DNA of 10,857 nt, taken from positions 1-10,857 of the forward strand of contig JAOPXF010000242.1 of assembly GCA_025965295.1 (NCBI GenBank), written 5' to 3'. The notes under the pieces were generated by a model that saw only the letters and a program-made list of their open reading frames with translations, searched no databases and had not been told where the DNA came from. The position numbers and the translations under genes were made by a program. The stretch comes from Nocardioides sp. (lineage in GTDB: Bacteria > Actinomycetota > Actinomycetes > Propionibacteriales > Nocardioidaceae). Below are positions 1 to 7,372 of this stretch, piece by piece (the stretch's first letter is position 1; each line of letters starts with the position of its first letter).

Positions 1-87
1 CCCGCGGGCACGACGGTCGAGTCGGTCGTCGTGCACGCGGTCCCGGACGACCCCGCCCGGCAGAACCCGACCTGCGACAAGTCCTGA
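1..87 (+). CDS. C-terminal end of an upstream gene, product unknown (partial)
   Basis: The frame starting at base 1 is open for 28 codons and ends in TGA at 85-87. Its codons end almost entirely in G or C, like the confident genes here. The visible tail contains VESVVVHAVPDD and ends PTCDKS. It has no recognisable motif, and too little is present to name a family. The next gene starts 10 bases after the stop, so the two are probably co-transcribed. It could be an envelope or secreted protein from its setting in a surface-polysaccharide locus, but nothing in the sequence proves that. Confidence 0.6.
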   Translation, partial: PAGTTVESVVVHAVPDDPARQNPTCDKS

Positions 88-97
88 CGCGCCCGCC

Positions 98-2971
98 ATG
101 CCCGACCTGACGTTCGACTGCGCCCGCACGGTTGCCGGCGCGCGCCCGCACTGGACGGTGGGGGACCGCCTCGCCGCCTTCGCGGTGCTGCTGCCCGCGG
201 CGCCGGTGGGGCCGGTCGTCCTGGCCCTGGGCGACGACCTGTCGCCGCATCTCCAGGCGGCCCTGCCCGGCGCCGTCGCCCTCACCGAGGGAGCGGCGGT
301 CGAGGGCTGGCCGGACCCGAGCCGGGTTCTCCGCTGGGACGGCACGCGGGCCCCGGTGACCGCTGGGTCCGTCGGGCTCCTCGTCGTCGACGGGCGCAGG
401 TACGACGCCTCCCGGGTCGAGGCGCTGCTGCGTCCGGACGGGGTGCTGGCGGTGATCGGCGACTCCGGCCCGCACCTGCTCTACCCCAGCGCCGAGCGCC
501 CCGAGCTGGTGTGGCAGCGGTCCTGGCCGGTCTCGATGCCGGGTGGGCCGGTGCCGTGGCTCCGCCGTCGGCTCGGGCTCTCGATAGGCCGCGGCGGAGA
601 AGCCGTGCCCCGGCTCTCGGTGACCGGGCCCGCGGCCCCGACCCTCGCCGATGAGCTCCTCGAGGACCTCGCGGCGCGGACCGGCCACGCCGGCGAGCTG
701 GTCGGCCTCGTGACCGCCGGCCACACGGTGCTCCGGGTGCGCCACGACGACGGCGACGTGGCCGTGCGGCTGTCCCTGACCGACCGACACCGCGAGACCG
801 ACGTCACCGCGCGCGTGCTGGCCGACGTGCCCCAGGCCGAGCCCTTCCTCCCGGTCGTGCTGGCCGGCGGGCACACCCGGGGGCGGCCCTGGGTGGCGAC
901 GGAGTGGACCCCGCGCCGCCGTCGCCCCCTCACCTGGCCGTGGCCCCGGTCCGAGCGCCAGTGGGCGGTCGCAGGCAAGCTCGTGGACGTCCTGTCCGAC
1001 CGGGTGACCGGAGCGACCGGTCCCGGTTGGGCCCAGCGCTGGGCCGACGCCGCCCACGTCGTGCCGGCCGATCGGCGCCTGCGCTGGGGGAGCGCCCTCC
1101 AGCCGCTCGAGGCCGGGCTGCCGACCGCCTGGTGCCACGGGGACCTCTGGCCCGGCAACGTGCTTCTCGACGGGCGCACGACCACGGTCATCGACTGGGA
1201 CAACGCCTCCGACGACGCCCCCCAGGGACTTGACCGGCTGCTGGCGCCGGCTCTGCGCCTGAGCGGCGACACGGGTCGCGTTGCGTCGGCGGAGATCCTC
1301 CGCCTGGTCGACGACGTCGCGCCGGTCACCGACGCGGTGGTCGCCGGTCGCCGCTGGAGCGAGTGGGACCGGCCGACCCGCCTGGCGCTCGCGCTGGCCG
1401 CGGTGGTGCTCTACCTGCGCAACCGCTCCCTCCACGACCTCGGCCAGGAGGCCCTGGACCGACACCTCGCGGCGGTCGACGACGCCCTCGACCCCTCGGA
1501 GACCGTGGCCGGGCCCCACCCCCGGGTGGCGGACGAGCCGAGCGCCGAGGCCGGCCGGACGGCCCGCGGTGCGCTCTGGCTGGCCTCGAACGGTGTGGTC
1601 GTCAAGACCTCGCAGACCGTCGTCCTGCTCACGCTCGCGGCGATCCTCGCACCGTCGTCGCTGGGCCTCGTCGCCCTCGGCACCCTGGTCGCCAACATCT
1701 CCGTGCAGATCAGCAGCCTCGGCACCGCCAGCGCCCTCGTCTACTGGCGGGGCGACGTACGCCGGGCCGCCCGCACCGCGGTCACGATCGGCGTCGGCAT
1801 GGGCGCCGTACTCGCGACCATGCTCTGGTTCGCCGCCCCGTGGCTGGCGACCAGCCTGCGTGCCGAGGACGGCGGCGCGAACGTGATCCGGGGGCTCACC
1901 GTGGTCCTCCCGTTCACCGCCGTGGCCGCCGTGACCAACGAGCTGCTGCGCCGCGAGCTGAGGTTCCTGCGGCGGATCATCCCGGACACGGTGTCGTCGG
2001 TGGCCGGCGCCGTCGTGGCGATCGTGCTGGTGACCCAGGGCAGTGGCGTGATGGCCCTGGTCGTCGGGCAGATCGTGCAGGCCACCCTGACGATGCTGCT
2101 GTCGTGGGTCGTGCACCCCCCGGTGCGGCCCGGCTGGAGCACCGAGGACGCGCGCGGGCTGCTGTCGTACGGCGGTCCGTACGCCGGCGCGCAGCTGCTC
2201 GAGATCGTCCAGCTCAACGTCGACTACCTCATCGTCGCCCGGGTGCTCGGAGCCGTCGCACTGGGCCAGTACTCCCTCGGCTTCCGGCTCGCGTTCATGC
2301 CCTACCTGATGATCGTGGTCGTCATCACCGGCGCGGCCTTCCCCTACCTGTGCCGCGTGCGAGGTCCGGAGCTCGGTCGGGCGACGGTCGTGGTGATGAG
2401 GGCGACCCTGACCCTCGTGGCACCCCTGTGCGCCGGGCTGGCGCTGATGTCCGACCACCTGACGCTGCTCGGCGACAAGTGGGCGCCCGGCGTCCCCGTC
2501 GTCGCCTGGCTCGCCCTGTACGCCGCCCTGCTGAGCGTCGGCCAGCTCGTGCAGACCGCGCTCAACGCGGCCGGCCGGCCGGGGCTCGCGATGATGCTGC
2601 GGCTGTCCCACCTGCTGCTCCTGCTGGGGACCCTGCTCCTCGTGGCCGGGCACGGCATCACGGCCGTCGCCATCGGCCAGGTCGGCGCGGCCACGGCCGT
2701 CTCGCTGATCGCGCTCACGATGGCCCGGCTGCACGTCGACGGGTTCTCGCTGCGGAGCCTGGTGTGGTCGCTGAGACCGGCCGCGGCGGGTGTGGTCGTG
2801 ATGACGCTCGTCGTCCTCGCGGCGCGCCGGGTGGTGGACGTCACCGACCCCTCGCTGCCCGGACTGCTGCTGCTGGGGAGCGTCGGCATGCTCGCCTTCG
2901 CCGCCCCCGTCTGGATCCTGGACCGCGCCCACCTCAGGGAAGCCGTCCGCCTCGTGAGGAGATCGCCATGA
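98..2971 (+). CDS. Fusion protein: Rossmann-like region, APH-type kinase domain and MOP/Wzx-type polysaccharide flippase
   Basis: This 957-residue protein has three parts in one uninterrupted frame. Residues 1 to about 150 look Rossmann-like (VVLALGDD, then LLVVDGRRYD and LLRPDGVLAVIG), resembling a degenerate SAM-methyltransferase fold without a clear glycine-rich loop. Residues about 175-460 match the aminoglycoside/choline phosphotransferase (APH) fold: HGDLWPGN at 347-354 gives catalytic Asp349 and metal-ligand Asn354, and IDWD at 365-368 gives metal-binding Asp366. The N-lobe has Arg224 where the family usually has lysine, followed by Glu233. Residues about 487-957 are a multi-pass membrane domain of normal length for a MOP-superfamily (Wzx-like) exporter, with the typical D-YLIVARVLG stretch from Asp709. 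The flippase half probably moves the undecaprenyl-linked repeat unit to the outer face. The kinase substrate is unknown. The ATG is 10 bases after the upstream stop with no clear Shine-Dalgarno sequence. The gene ends in a 4-base ATGA overlap with the deacetylase. Confidence 0.88.
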   Translation: MPDLTFDCARTVAGARPHWTVGDRLAAFAVLLPAAPVGPVVLALGDDLSPHLQAALPGAVALTEGAAVEGWPDPSRVLRWDGTRAPVTAGSVGLLVVDGRRYDASRVEALLRPDGVLAVIGDSGPHLLYPSAERPELVWQRSWPVSMPGGPVPWLRRRLGLSIGRGGEAVPRLSVTGPAAPTLADELLEDLAARTGHAGELVGLVTAGHTVLRVRHDDGDVAVRLSLTDRHRETDVTARVLADVPQAEPFLPVVLAGGHTRGRPWVATEWTPRRRRPLTWPWPRSERQWAVAGKLVDVLSDRVTGATGPGWAQRWADAAHVVPADRRLRWGSALQPLEAGLPTAWCHGDLWPGNVLLDGRTTTVIDWDNASDDAPQGLDRLLAPALRLSGDTGRVASAEILRLVDDVAPVTDAVVAGRRWSEWDRPTRLALALAAVVLYLRNRSLHDLGQEALDRHLAAVDDALDPSETVAGPHPRVADEPSAEAGRTARGALWLASNGVVVKTSQTVVLLTLAAILAPSSLGLVALGTLVANISVQISSLGTASALVYWRGDVRRAARTAVTIGVGMGAVLATMLWFAAPWLATSLRAEDGGANVIRGLTVVLPFTAVAAVTNELLRRELRFLRRIIPDTVSSVAGAVVAIVLVTQGSGVMALVVGQIVQATLTMLLSWVVHPPVRPGWSTEDARGLLSYGGPYAGAQLLEIVQLNVDYLIVARVLGAVALGQYSLGFRLAFMPYLMIVVVITGAAFPYLCRVRGPELGRATVVVMRATLTLVAPLCAGLALMSDHLTLLGDKWAPGVPVVAWLALYAALLSVGQLVQTALNAAGRPGLAMMLRLSHLLLLLGTLLLVAGHGITAVAIGQVGAATAVSLIALTMARLHVDGFSLRSLVWSLRPAAAGVVVMTLVVLAARRVVDVTDPSLPGLLLLGSVGMLAFAAPVWILDRAHLREAVRLVRRSP
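2956..2961 (+). promoter_or_regulatory. Ribosome binding site for the deacetylase gene
   Basis: GAGGAG lies 6 bases before ATG 2968, inside the last codons of the flippase fusion. It decides the deacetylase start: the same frame is open far upstream to 1363, but that part is the shadow of the flippase gene. Confidence 0.75.
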
Positions 2972-3786
2972 GACCCGGAGTTCGCGCACTCGGCAGGAGC
3001 ACCGTCCCGGTCGCGAAGGCGGCCCGCCGGCTGCGCCGCAAGAACGGCCTGACGATCATCGGCTGGCACCGGGTCGACGGCACCAGCACCGGGCTCAGCA
3101 CCGGCGTGGACGACTTCCGCCGCCACCTCGACGAGATCGAGCGCTGGGGCGCGGTGGTGCTCCCGCTCGAGGAGGCCGTCGCCGGGCTCCGGGCCGGGAC
3201 GCTGCCGCCCCGGGCAGTGGTGCTGACCTTCGACGACGGCTACGCGAGCGTCGTCGAGACCGCCTGGCCGCTGCTGCGCGAGCGGGGCATGCCGACCACG
3301 CTCTTCGCCGTGAGCGGCGCCCTGACGGGCGACCTGCGCTTCGCGTGGGACCGGCACGAGCCCGAGCACGACCGGCTGCGCCTGGCCCGGCCCGACGAGC
3401 TGCGCGACGCCGCCCGGGACGGTCTCGACATCGGCTCGCACACGGTGAGCCACCCCTGGCTGCCGCGCCTGGCCCGTGCCGAGCTGCGCCGCGAGCTCGC
3501 CGACTCCCGGACCGCCCTGGAGGAGCTGCTCGGCCGCCCGGTGACCTCGCTCGCCTATCCCACCGGCGGCTGGAACCCGGAGGTCCGCGCCGTCGCCGGC
3601 GAGGTCGGCTACCGCCTCGGCGTCACCGTCGACCGCGGCCTCAACACCGCCCGCACGCCGGACCTGTCCCTGCGCCGGGCGTTCGTGCCCACCGACCCGC
3701 GTGACCTCCGGCTGGTCCTCGACGGCGGGTACACGCTGCTGCGCCCGCTCGACTCGTGGCGCAGCCGCCAGGGCCCTCCGTGGTGA
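2968..3786 (+). CDS. Polysaccharide deacetylase, NodB/CE4 family
   Basis: This 272-residue enzyme belongs to the NodB homology family, which removes N- or O-acetyl groups from sugars in a metal-dependent reaction. The first motif is TFDDGY with Asp89 (general base) and Asp90 (metal ligand). The second is HTVSHP with metal-binding His158 and His162. The third is AYPTGGW at 196-202. An early GWHRV segment, the common opening of this subgroup, precedes them. All core metal and catalytic positions are present, so it should be active. No signal peptide is visible: the N-terminus is rich in arginine and lysine, with no hydrophobic stretch long enough to cross a membrane. It may therefore act on lipid-linked or nucleotide-linked precursors in the cytoplasm, unlike secreted chitin or PNAG deacetylases. 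It overlaps the flippase gene (ATGA) and the ligase gene (GTGA), suggesting translational coupling. Confidence 0.9.
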   Translation: MRPGVRALGRSTVPVAKAARRLRRKNGLTIIGWHRVDGTSTGLSTGVDDFRRHLDEIERWGAVVLPLEEAVAGLRAGTLPPRAVVLTFDDGYASVVETAWPLLRERGMPTTLFAVSGALTGDLRFAWDRHEPEHDRLRLARPDELRDAARDGLDIGSHTVSHPWLPRLARAELRRELADSRTALEELLGRPVTSLAYPTGGWNPEVRAVAGEVGYRLGVTVDRGLNTARTPDLSLRRAFVPTDPRDLRLVLDGGYTLLRPLDSWRSRQGPPW

Positions 3787-5069
3787 TCCAGCGCTCCTGG
3801 CTGACGATCGTGGTGCCGCTCGTGGTCGCCCTGGCGCTGGGCTTCCTCTCCGGCTACCTCCCGACCGCGATCCTGGTCGTCGTCCTCGGCGGCGTGGCCG
3901 TCGCGGCGCTCCTGCTGCACGTGGAGTGGGCGGCGCTGCTGCTGGTCGGCACCGCGGTCTTCGAGGACTACCTGGTGAGGGTCGACCCGCTCCTGGTCAA
4001 GGGCCTGGCGGTGCTCCTCGTCGGCGCCTGGCTGATCCGGCGCTGCGGCGGACCCCTGCACCAGCGGGTCCGCGGCGGGACCTTCCTGGCCGGGCTGTCC
4101 TTCGTCGTCGTGCTGCTGCTGGCGACCGTCGCGCACAACAACGGCCCGACCGGGCTGGCCGTGCTGCTGCGCTACGCGGGCTTCATCGCCGTCCTCTTCG
4201 TGCTGGCCGACTGCCTGCGCGCCGGCCTCGCGCCCGCCCGGCTGGCCCGGGTCTACGTCGTCGCCTGCACGGTCGCGTCGGTCTGCGGCATCGTGAGCTA
4301 CTTCCTCGGCGAGGACCGCCGGGTCGGTGGCCCGATCGGTGACCCGAACGACTTCGCGTTCTTCCTCGTCCCCGCGGTGCCGCTGGCCCTCGCCCTGCGC
4401 CGTTCGGGACGGCTCACCTGGCCCTACGACCTCGCCGCCGCCATCGTGCTGCTCGGGCTCGTCGGCACCCTGTCGCGGGGTGCGCTCGTCGGCGTGGCCG
4501 CGATGACGCTCTTCGCACTCCTCACCCGGATGGTCCGGGTACGCGCCGCGCTGGCGGTCGTCGCGGTGCTCGGCGCCATCCTGGCGGTCACCGCGGCCCG
4601 GTTCCCCGACCTCGTCGACACCAGCCTCCACCAGAAGCAGTACGTCGCCGGGCAGAACGTGTCCGAGCGGCTGGACCTGTGGTCGGCCGCCGGGCGGATG
4701 ACCCTCGAGCACCCCGTCCTCGGCATGGGCCCCGGGTCCTTCTCGCTGCACCACCGGGAGTACATGGACCAGCTCCCGGACGACGTCAACCACCCGCTCG
4801 ACGTCGCCCACAACACCTACCTCGAGGTGTCCAGCGAGCTCGGTGTGCTCGGCCTGCTCACGTTCCTCGCGCTGCTGGTCACGGCGTACACGGGCGCCTG
4901 GTCCCGCTGGCGGCGCGACGGCGACCCGGTCGCGGCGGCCGTCTGTGCCGGCCTGGTGGGCACCGCCGTCGCCGCGACGTTCGTCACCGAGCAGTACTAC
5001 CTGCCGCTGTGGCTGCTCGGCGCCTTCGGCGCCGCGTTCTCGCTCGACCGGACGCGAGCGAACGTCTGA
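3783..5069 (+). CDS. O-antigen ligase/Wzy-type polymerase family membrane protein
   Basis: This is an integral membrane protein of about 428 residues with roughly 12-14 hydrophobic segments and one large loop (about residues 273-350) before the last three. That layout, and the conserved pieces, match the Wzy_C/O-antigen ligase family: LSRGALVG with Arg232, SERLDLW with Arg296, the EHPVLGMGPGSF stretch, and AHNTYLEV with His343, the position usually catalytic. Family members either polymerise undecaprenyl-linked repeat units or transfer finished glycan to an acceptor. Sequence alone does not separate the two, but polymerase is likely because a Wzz-like gene is nearby and no other Wzy candidate is visible. 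The start is uncertain: GTG at 3756, 3780 and 3783 are all in frame. I chose 3783 because it gives a GTGA overlap with the previous stop; an AGGG at 3770-3773 could serve either 3780 or 3783. It ends in TGATG with the next gene. Confidence 0.87.
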   Translation: MIQRSWLTIVVPLVVALALGFLSGYLPTAILVVVLGGVAVAALLLHVEWAALLLVGTAVFEDYLVRVDPLLVKGLAVLLVGAWLIRRCGGPLHQRVRGGTFLAGLSFVVVLLLATVAHNNGPTGLAVLLRYAGFIAVLFVLADCLRAGLAPARLARVYVVACTVASVCGIVSYFLGEDRRVGGPIGDPNDFAFFLVPAVPLALALRRSGRLTWPYDLAAAIVLLGLVGTLSRGALVGVAAMTLFALLTRMVRVRAALAVVAVLGAILAVTAARFPDLVDTSLHQKQYVAGQNVSERLDLWSAAGRMTLEHPVLGMGPGSFSLHHREYMDQLPDDVNHPLDVAHNTYLEVSSELGVLGLLTFLALLVTAYTGAWSRWRRDGDPVAAAVCAGLVGTAVAATFVTEQYYLPLWLLGAFGAAFSLDRTRANV

Positions 5070-6181
5070 TGCGGGTCGTGCAGCTCCTCACCCAGGAGGT
5101 CGGCGGGCCGGTCGACCACGCGGTGGACGTGGCCGTGGGTCTTGCGGCGCGGGGCGTGGACAGCCATCTGGTCGGCCCGGCGTCGGCCAGGACGGCGCGC
5201 GCCCGGGCGGCCGGGGTGACCTGGCACGACCTGCGGATGGCCACCAAGTCGGACCTGCGCGGCGGCGCCGCCGTGGCCCGTCGGCTGGTCGACCTGGCGC
5301 CCGACGTGGTCCACCTGCAGGACCGAAGAGCCGGTTGGCTGGGCCGGGCCCTGGGACGCAGCCTCGGTGACGCGGCGGTCGTCTACACGCTGCACGGGGT
5401 CGCCGACGGGCTGTCCGACCTGGTGCCGGGCAACACGCTGGCCGCGCCCCGCCGCCGGCGGGACCGGTGGTACTACCTCACGGGTGAGCGGGCCATGACC
5501 CGTTGGGGACGCGCCCGGGTCGTGGTGCCGAGCGCGGCGGTGGCGCGGTTCGCGGTCGACCACGTCGGTCTCGAGCCCGGCCTGGTCGACATCGTGCCGA
5601 ACGGCGTCGACCCCGTGCGCTTCCGCCCGGCACCCGCACCGGGTGGCCCGGTCACCGCCCTGTGGCTGGGGGTGCTGGCCGAGGTGAAGCGCCTCGACGT
5701 GCTCCTGGACGCCGCCGAGGGGCTGCCCGACCTGCGGCTGCTGGTCGCCGGGGACGGACCGCTCCGGGACCGGGTGCGGAGCAGGGTCGAGGCTGCCGCG
5801 CTCCGCGGCCGGGTCTCGATGCTCGGGCGGCTCGCGGACCCGTCGCGGGTCTTCGCCCAGGCGCACCTGTTCGCGCTGACCTCGGCCGCCGAGAACTGTC
5901 CCCTCGCGATGCTCCAGGCCATGTCCTGTGGGCTGCCGGTCGTCTCCACCGCGGTCGGGGGGATACCGGAGGTGGTCCGCGACGGCGTCGACGGCGTCCT
6001 GTGCGGTGTGGACGACGTGGCCGCGTTCACGGCCGGGCTGCGACACCTCGGCGAGGACGCCGACGCCCGGGACCGGATGGGCCGGTCGGCCCGCGAACGG
6101 ATCCTCGCCGGCTACACGCTCGACCACTGCCTCGAGGGCCTGCTGACGACCTACGGGAGGGCCCTGTCGTGCGCGCGCTGA
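5069..6181 (+). CDS. Glycosyltransferase family 4 (GT-B fold), atypical donor site
   Basis: This 370-residue protein has the two Rossmann domains of a GT4 retaining glycosyltransferase. The N-terminal acceptor domain opens with VVQLLTQEVGGPVDHAVDVA and contains VVHLQDRRAG. The C-terminal donor domain contains VPNGVD, LLVAGDGPL and GLPVVSTAVGGIPEVV. It should add one sugar from a nucleotide donor to the lipid-linked intermediate at the inner membrane face. Two donor-site positions deviate: the usual Arg of the GRL...K motif is Val202 (Lys207 is kept), and the second acid of the EX7E motif is Gln283 after Glu275. The enzyme may have altered donor preference or reduced activity. ATG 5069 shares one base with the ligase stop (TGATG), so translation is probably coupled. 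The upstream frame to 4679 is a shadow of the ligase gene. The sugar cannot be predicted. Confidence 0.9.
   Translation: MRVVQLLTQEVGGPVDHAVDVAVGLAARGVDSHLVGPASARTARARAAGVTWHDLRMATKSDLRGGAAVARRLVDLAPDVVHLQDRRAGWLGRALGRSLGDAAVVYTLHGVADGLSDLVPGNTLAAPRRRRDRWYYLTGERAMTRWGRARVVVPSAAVARFAVDHVGLEPGLVDIVPNGVDPVRFRPAPAPGGPVTALWLGVLAEVKRLDVLLDAAEGLPDLRLLVAGDGPLRDRVRSRVEAAALRGRVSMLGRLADPSRVFAQAHLFALTSAAENCPLAMLQAMSCGLPVVSTAVGGIPEVVRDGVDGVLCGVDDVAAFTAGLRHLGEDADARDRMGRSARERILAGYTLDHCLEGLLTTYGRALSCAR
6155..6160 (+). promoter_or_regulatory. Ribosome binding site for the second GT4 gene
   Basis: GGGAGG lies 8 bases before GTG 6169, inside the end of the preceding GT4 gene. It favours GTG 6169 over ATG 6181, which would leave it 20 bases away. 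The longer product also begins with a natural first beta strand, MRALMVIAEM. Confidence 0.65.
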
Positions 6182-7251
6182 TGGTCATCGCCGAGATGGG
6201 GTCCGGAGGAGCGGAGACCGTCGTGTCCGACCTGGCGCGGCACCTGGTCTCGCTGGACCACGGTGTCACCGTCGCGAGCAGCGGCGGCTTCCGGGCAGAG
6301 GAGCTGCCCGGTCACGGCGTGCGGTCGCTGCGGGTGCCGCTGCGCACCCCCGGCCCCGTCGGCCTGGCGCGCACCGCGGCCCGGCTCCGCCTCGACGTAC
6401 GTCGATCGCCGGTCGACGTCGTGCACGCCCACAACGTCAGGGCCACCCTGGCCGCCCATCTCGGGACGAGGTGGCCGCGTCGACGGCCCCCGGTCCTGAC
6501 CACCGTCCACGGTCTCGCGGACGACGACTACGCGCGCGCCGTCCCGGTGCTGAACCGGTGCGCGGACCTGGTCGTCGCGGTGTCCGCCGACGTGGGGGAG
6601 CGGCTGACCTCCGCGGGCCTGGAGGCGGGCCGCCTCCACGTCGTCGAGAACGCCTGCCGGCCGGTGCCGTCGTACGACCGCGCCCGGGCCCGTCGCGAGC
6701 TGGGCCTGGACCCGGACCGGCCGGTCGTCCTGTGCCTGGCGCGCCTCGCCGCTCCCAAGCGCCACGACCTGCTCGTGGCGGCCTGGGAGCGGGTCCCCCG
6801 CGACGCCGTGCTGCTCGTGGCGGGTGACGGGCCGGGACAGGCCGACCTCGCGGGCCGCGTGGCCCGGGCCGGGCTTGCGGGACGGGTGCGCCTGCTCGGG
6901 GTCCGCCAGGACGTCCCGCGCCTGCTGGCCGCGAGCGACGTGATGGTGCTGGCCTCCGACCGGGAGGGCATGCCGATGACCGTGCTCGAGGCGATGTCGG
7001 CCGGCGTGCCGGTCGTGGCCTCGGCGGTGGGCGGGCTGGTGTCGCTCGGTGACGACGCCCTCGCGCTGGTCGCCCCCGGCTCGGCCGAGGCGCTGGCCGA
7101 GGGACTGTCGGCGGTCCTGGGCGACGCGACCCGGCGGCGGGCGATGGCGGCTGCGGCCACCGAGCTGCTCGGGCGACGGTTCTCGTCGGCCGGGCTGTGC
7201 AGTTCCTATGAATATCTCTATCGGCATGTGATCTTGAGGTCGGGAACGTAA
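6169..7251 (+). CDS. Glycosyltransferase family 4 (GT-B fold)
   Basis: This 360-residue GT4 enzyme has its canonical motifs intact. The N-terminal glycine-rich loop is GSGGAE at 11-16, and VVHAHN follows in the acceptor domain. In the donor domain Arg192 and Lys197 (ARLAAPK) should contact the donor diphosphate, VAGDGPG follows, and the EX7E motif is complete with Glu266 and Glu274 (EGMPMTVLE). It probably adds a sugar to the same repeat unit as its neighbour; donor and linkage cannot be read from sequence. The gene overlaps the previous one by 13 bases. Its last 17 codons are unlike the rest: eight end in A or T and the stop is TAA, whereas the body of the gene is almost entirely G/C-ending. 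That may mark the start of regulatory DNA for the next gene. It is the last gene of the 98-7251 operon. Confidence 0.92.
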   Translation: MRALMVIAEMGSGGAETVVSDLARHLVSLDHGVTVASSGGFRAEELPGHGVRSLRVPLRTPGPVGLARTAARLRLDVRRSPVDVVHAHNVRATLAAHLGTRWPRRRPPVLTTVHGLADDDYARAVPVLNRCADLVVAVSADVGERLTSAGLEAGRLHVVENACRPVPSYDRARARRELGLDPDRPVVLCLARLAAPKRHDLLVAAWERVPRDAVLLVAGDGPGQADLAGRVARAGLAGRVRLLGVRQDVPRLLAASDVMVLASDREGMPMTVLEAMSAGVPVVASAVGGLVSLGDDALALVAPGSAEALAEGLSAVLGDATRRRAMAAAATELLGRRFSSAGLCSSYEYLYRHVILRSGT

Positions 7252-7271
7252 CCTGAACGTGATTCGGACGT
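7237..7271 (+). promoter_or_regulatory. Three phased 11-base direct repeats, candidate operator upstream of the wzz-like gene
   Basis: GAACGT occurs at 7244 and 7255 and the near-copy GGACGT at 7266, each exactly 11 bases apart. Read on the minus strand the units are GTCCGAATCAC, GTTCAGGTTAC and GTTCCCGACCT. Exact 11-base spacing is typical of tandem sites for OmpR/PhoB-family response regulators, and the GTTC-led units resemble the actinobacterial PHO box. On the plus strand the same bases read GTAAC, GTGAT and GTTGA, also 11 apart, which resembles a GlnR-type pattern. The regulator is therefore not settled. The site overlaps the end of the GT4 gene and lies 130 bases before the wzz-like start. 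I saw no convincing -10/-35 pair. Confidence 0.4.
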
Positions 7272-7283
7272 TGAATGTCGCAG

Positions 7284-7323
7284 CACCTCCGAACGCCGAC
7301 CGACCGTCGGCGCTCCGGGGGTG
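7284..7323 (+). terminator. Strong imperfect hairpin, possible terminator or 5' leader structure
   Basis: Bases 7284-7300 pair with 7306-7323 around the 5-base loop CGACC. There are 16 pairs: seven perfect next to the loop, an A-C mismatch (7293/7313), two more pairs, a bulged C at 7316, then seven pairs including one G-U. Only three T residues follow, so it is not a classical intrinsic terminator, although many actinobacterial terminators lack a U tract. It could end the glycosyltransferase operon or be a folded leader of the wzz-like transcript. Confidence 0.4.
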
Positions 7324-7372
7324 TTTGAACGTGCGGAGAGAAGGGCGGCCGGGAAGATCTCGCGGTCGTGGT

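Noticed and set aside
481..1329. Long minus-strand open frame inside the flippase-fusion gene
   Set aside because: It lies opposite the APH domain, its translation is low-complexity Arg/Ser/Thr-rich with no motif, and such antisense frames are common at very high GC.
1363..2967. Upstream extension of the deacetylase frame
   Set aside because: It is a Pro/Arg/Gly-rich shadow of the flippase domain; the NodB protein begins at ATG 2968 behind a good ribosome binding site.
3609..4811. Minus-strand frame with an acidic, Gln/Asp/Glu-rich translation
   Set aside because: It is the complement of the hydrophobic codons of the membrane ligase gene; the apparent composition is an artefact of that.
7243..7272. 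ECF-sigma promoter suggested by GGAAC followed by CGTT
   Set aside because: The spacer is 21 bases, too long for typical GGAAC...CGTT promoters, and the bases are better explained by the 11-base repeats.
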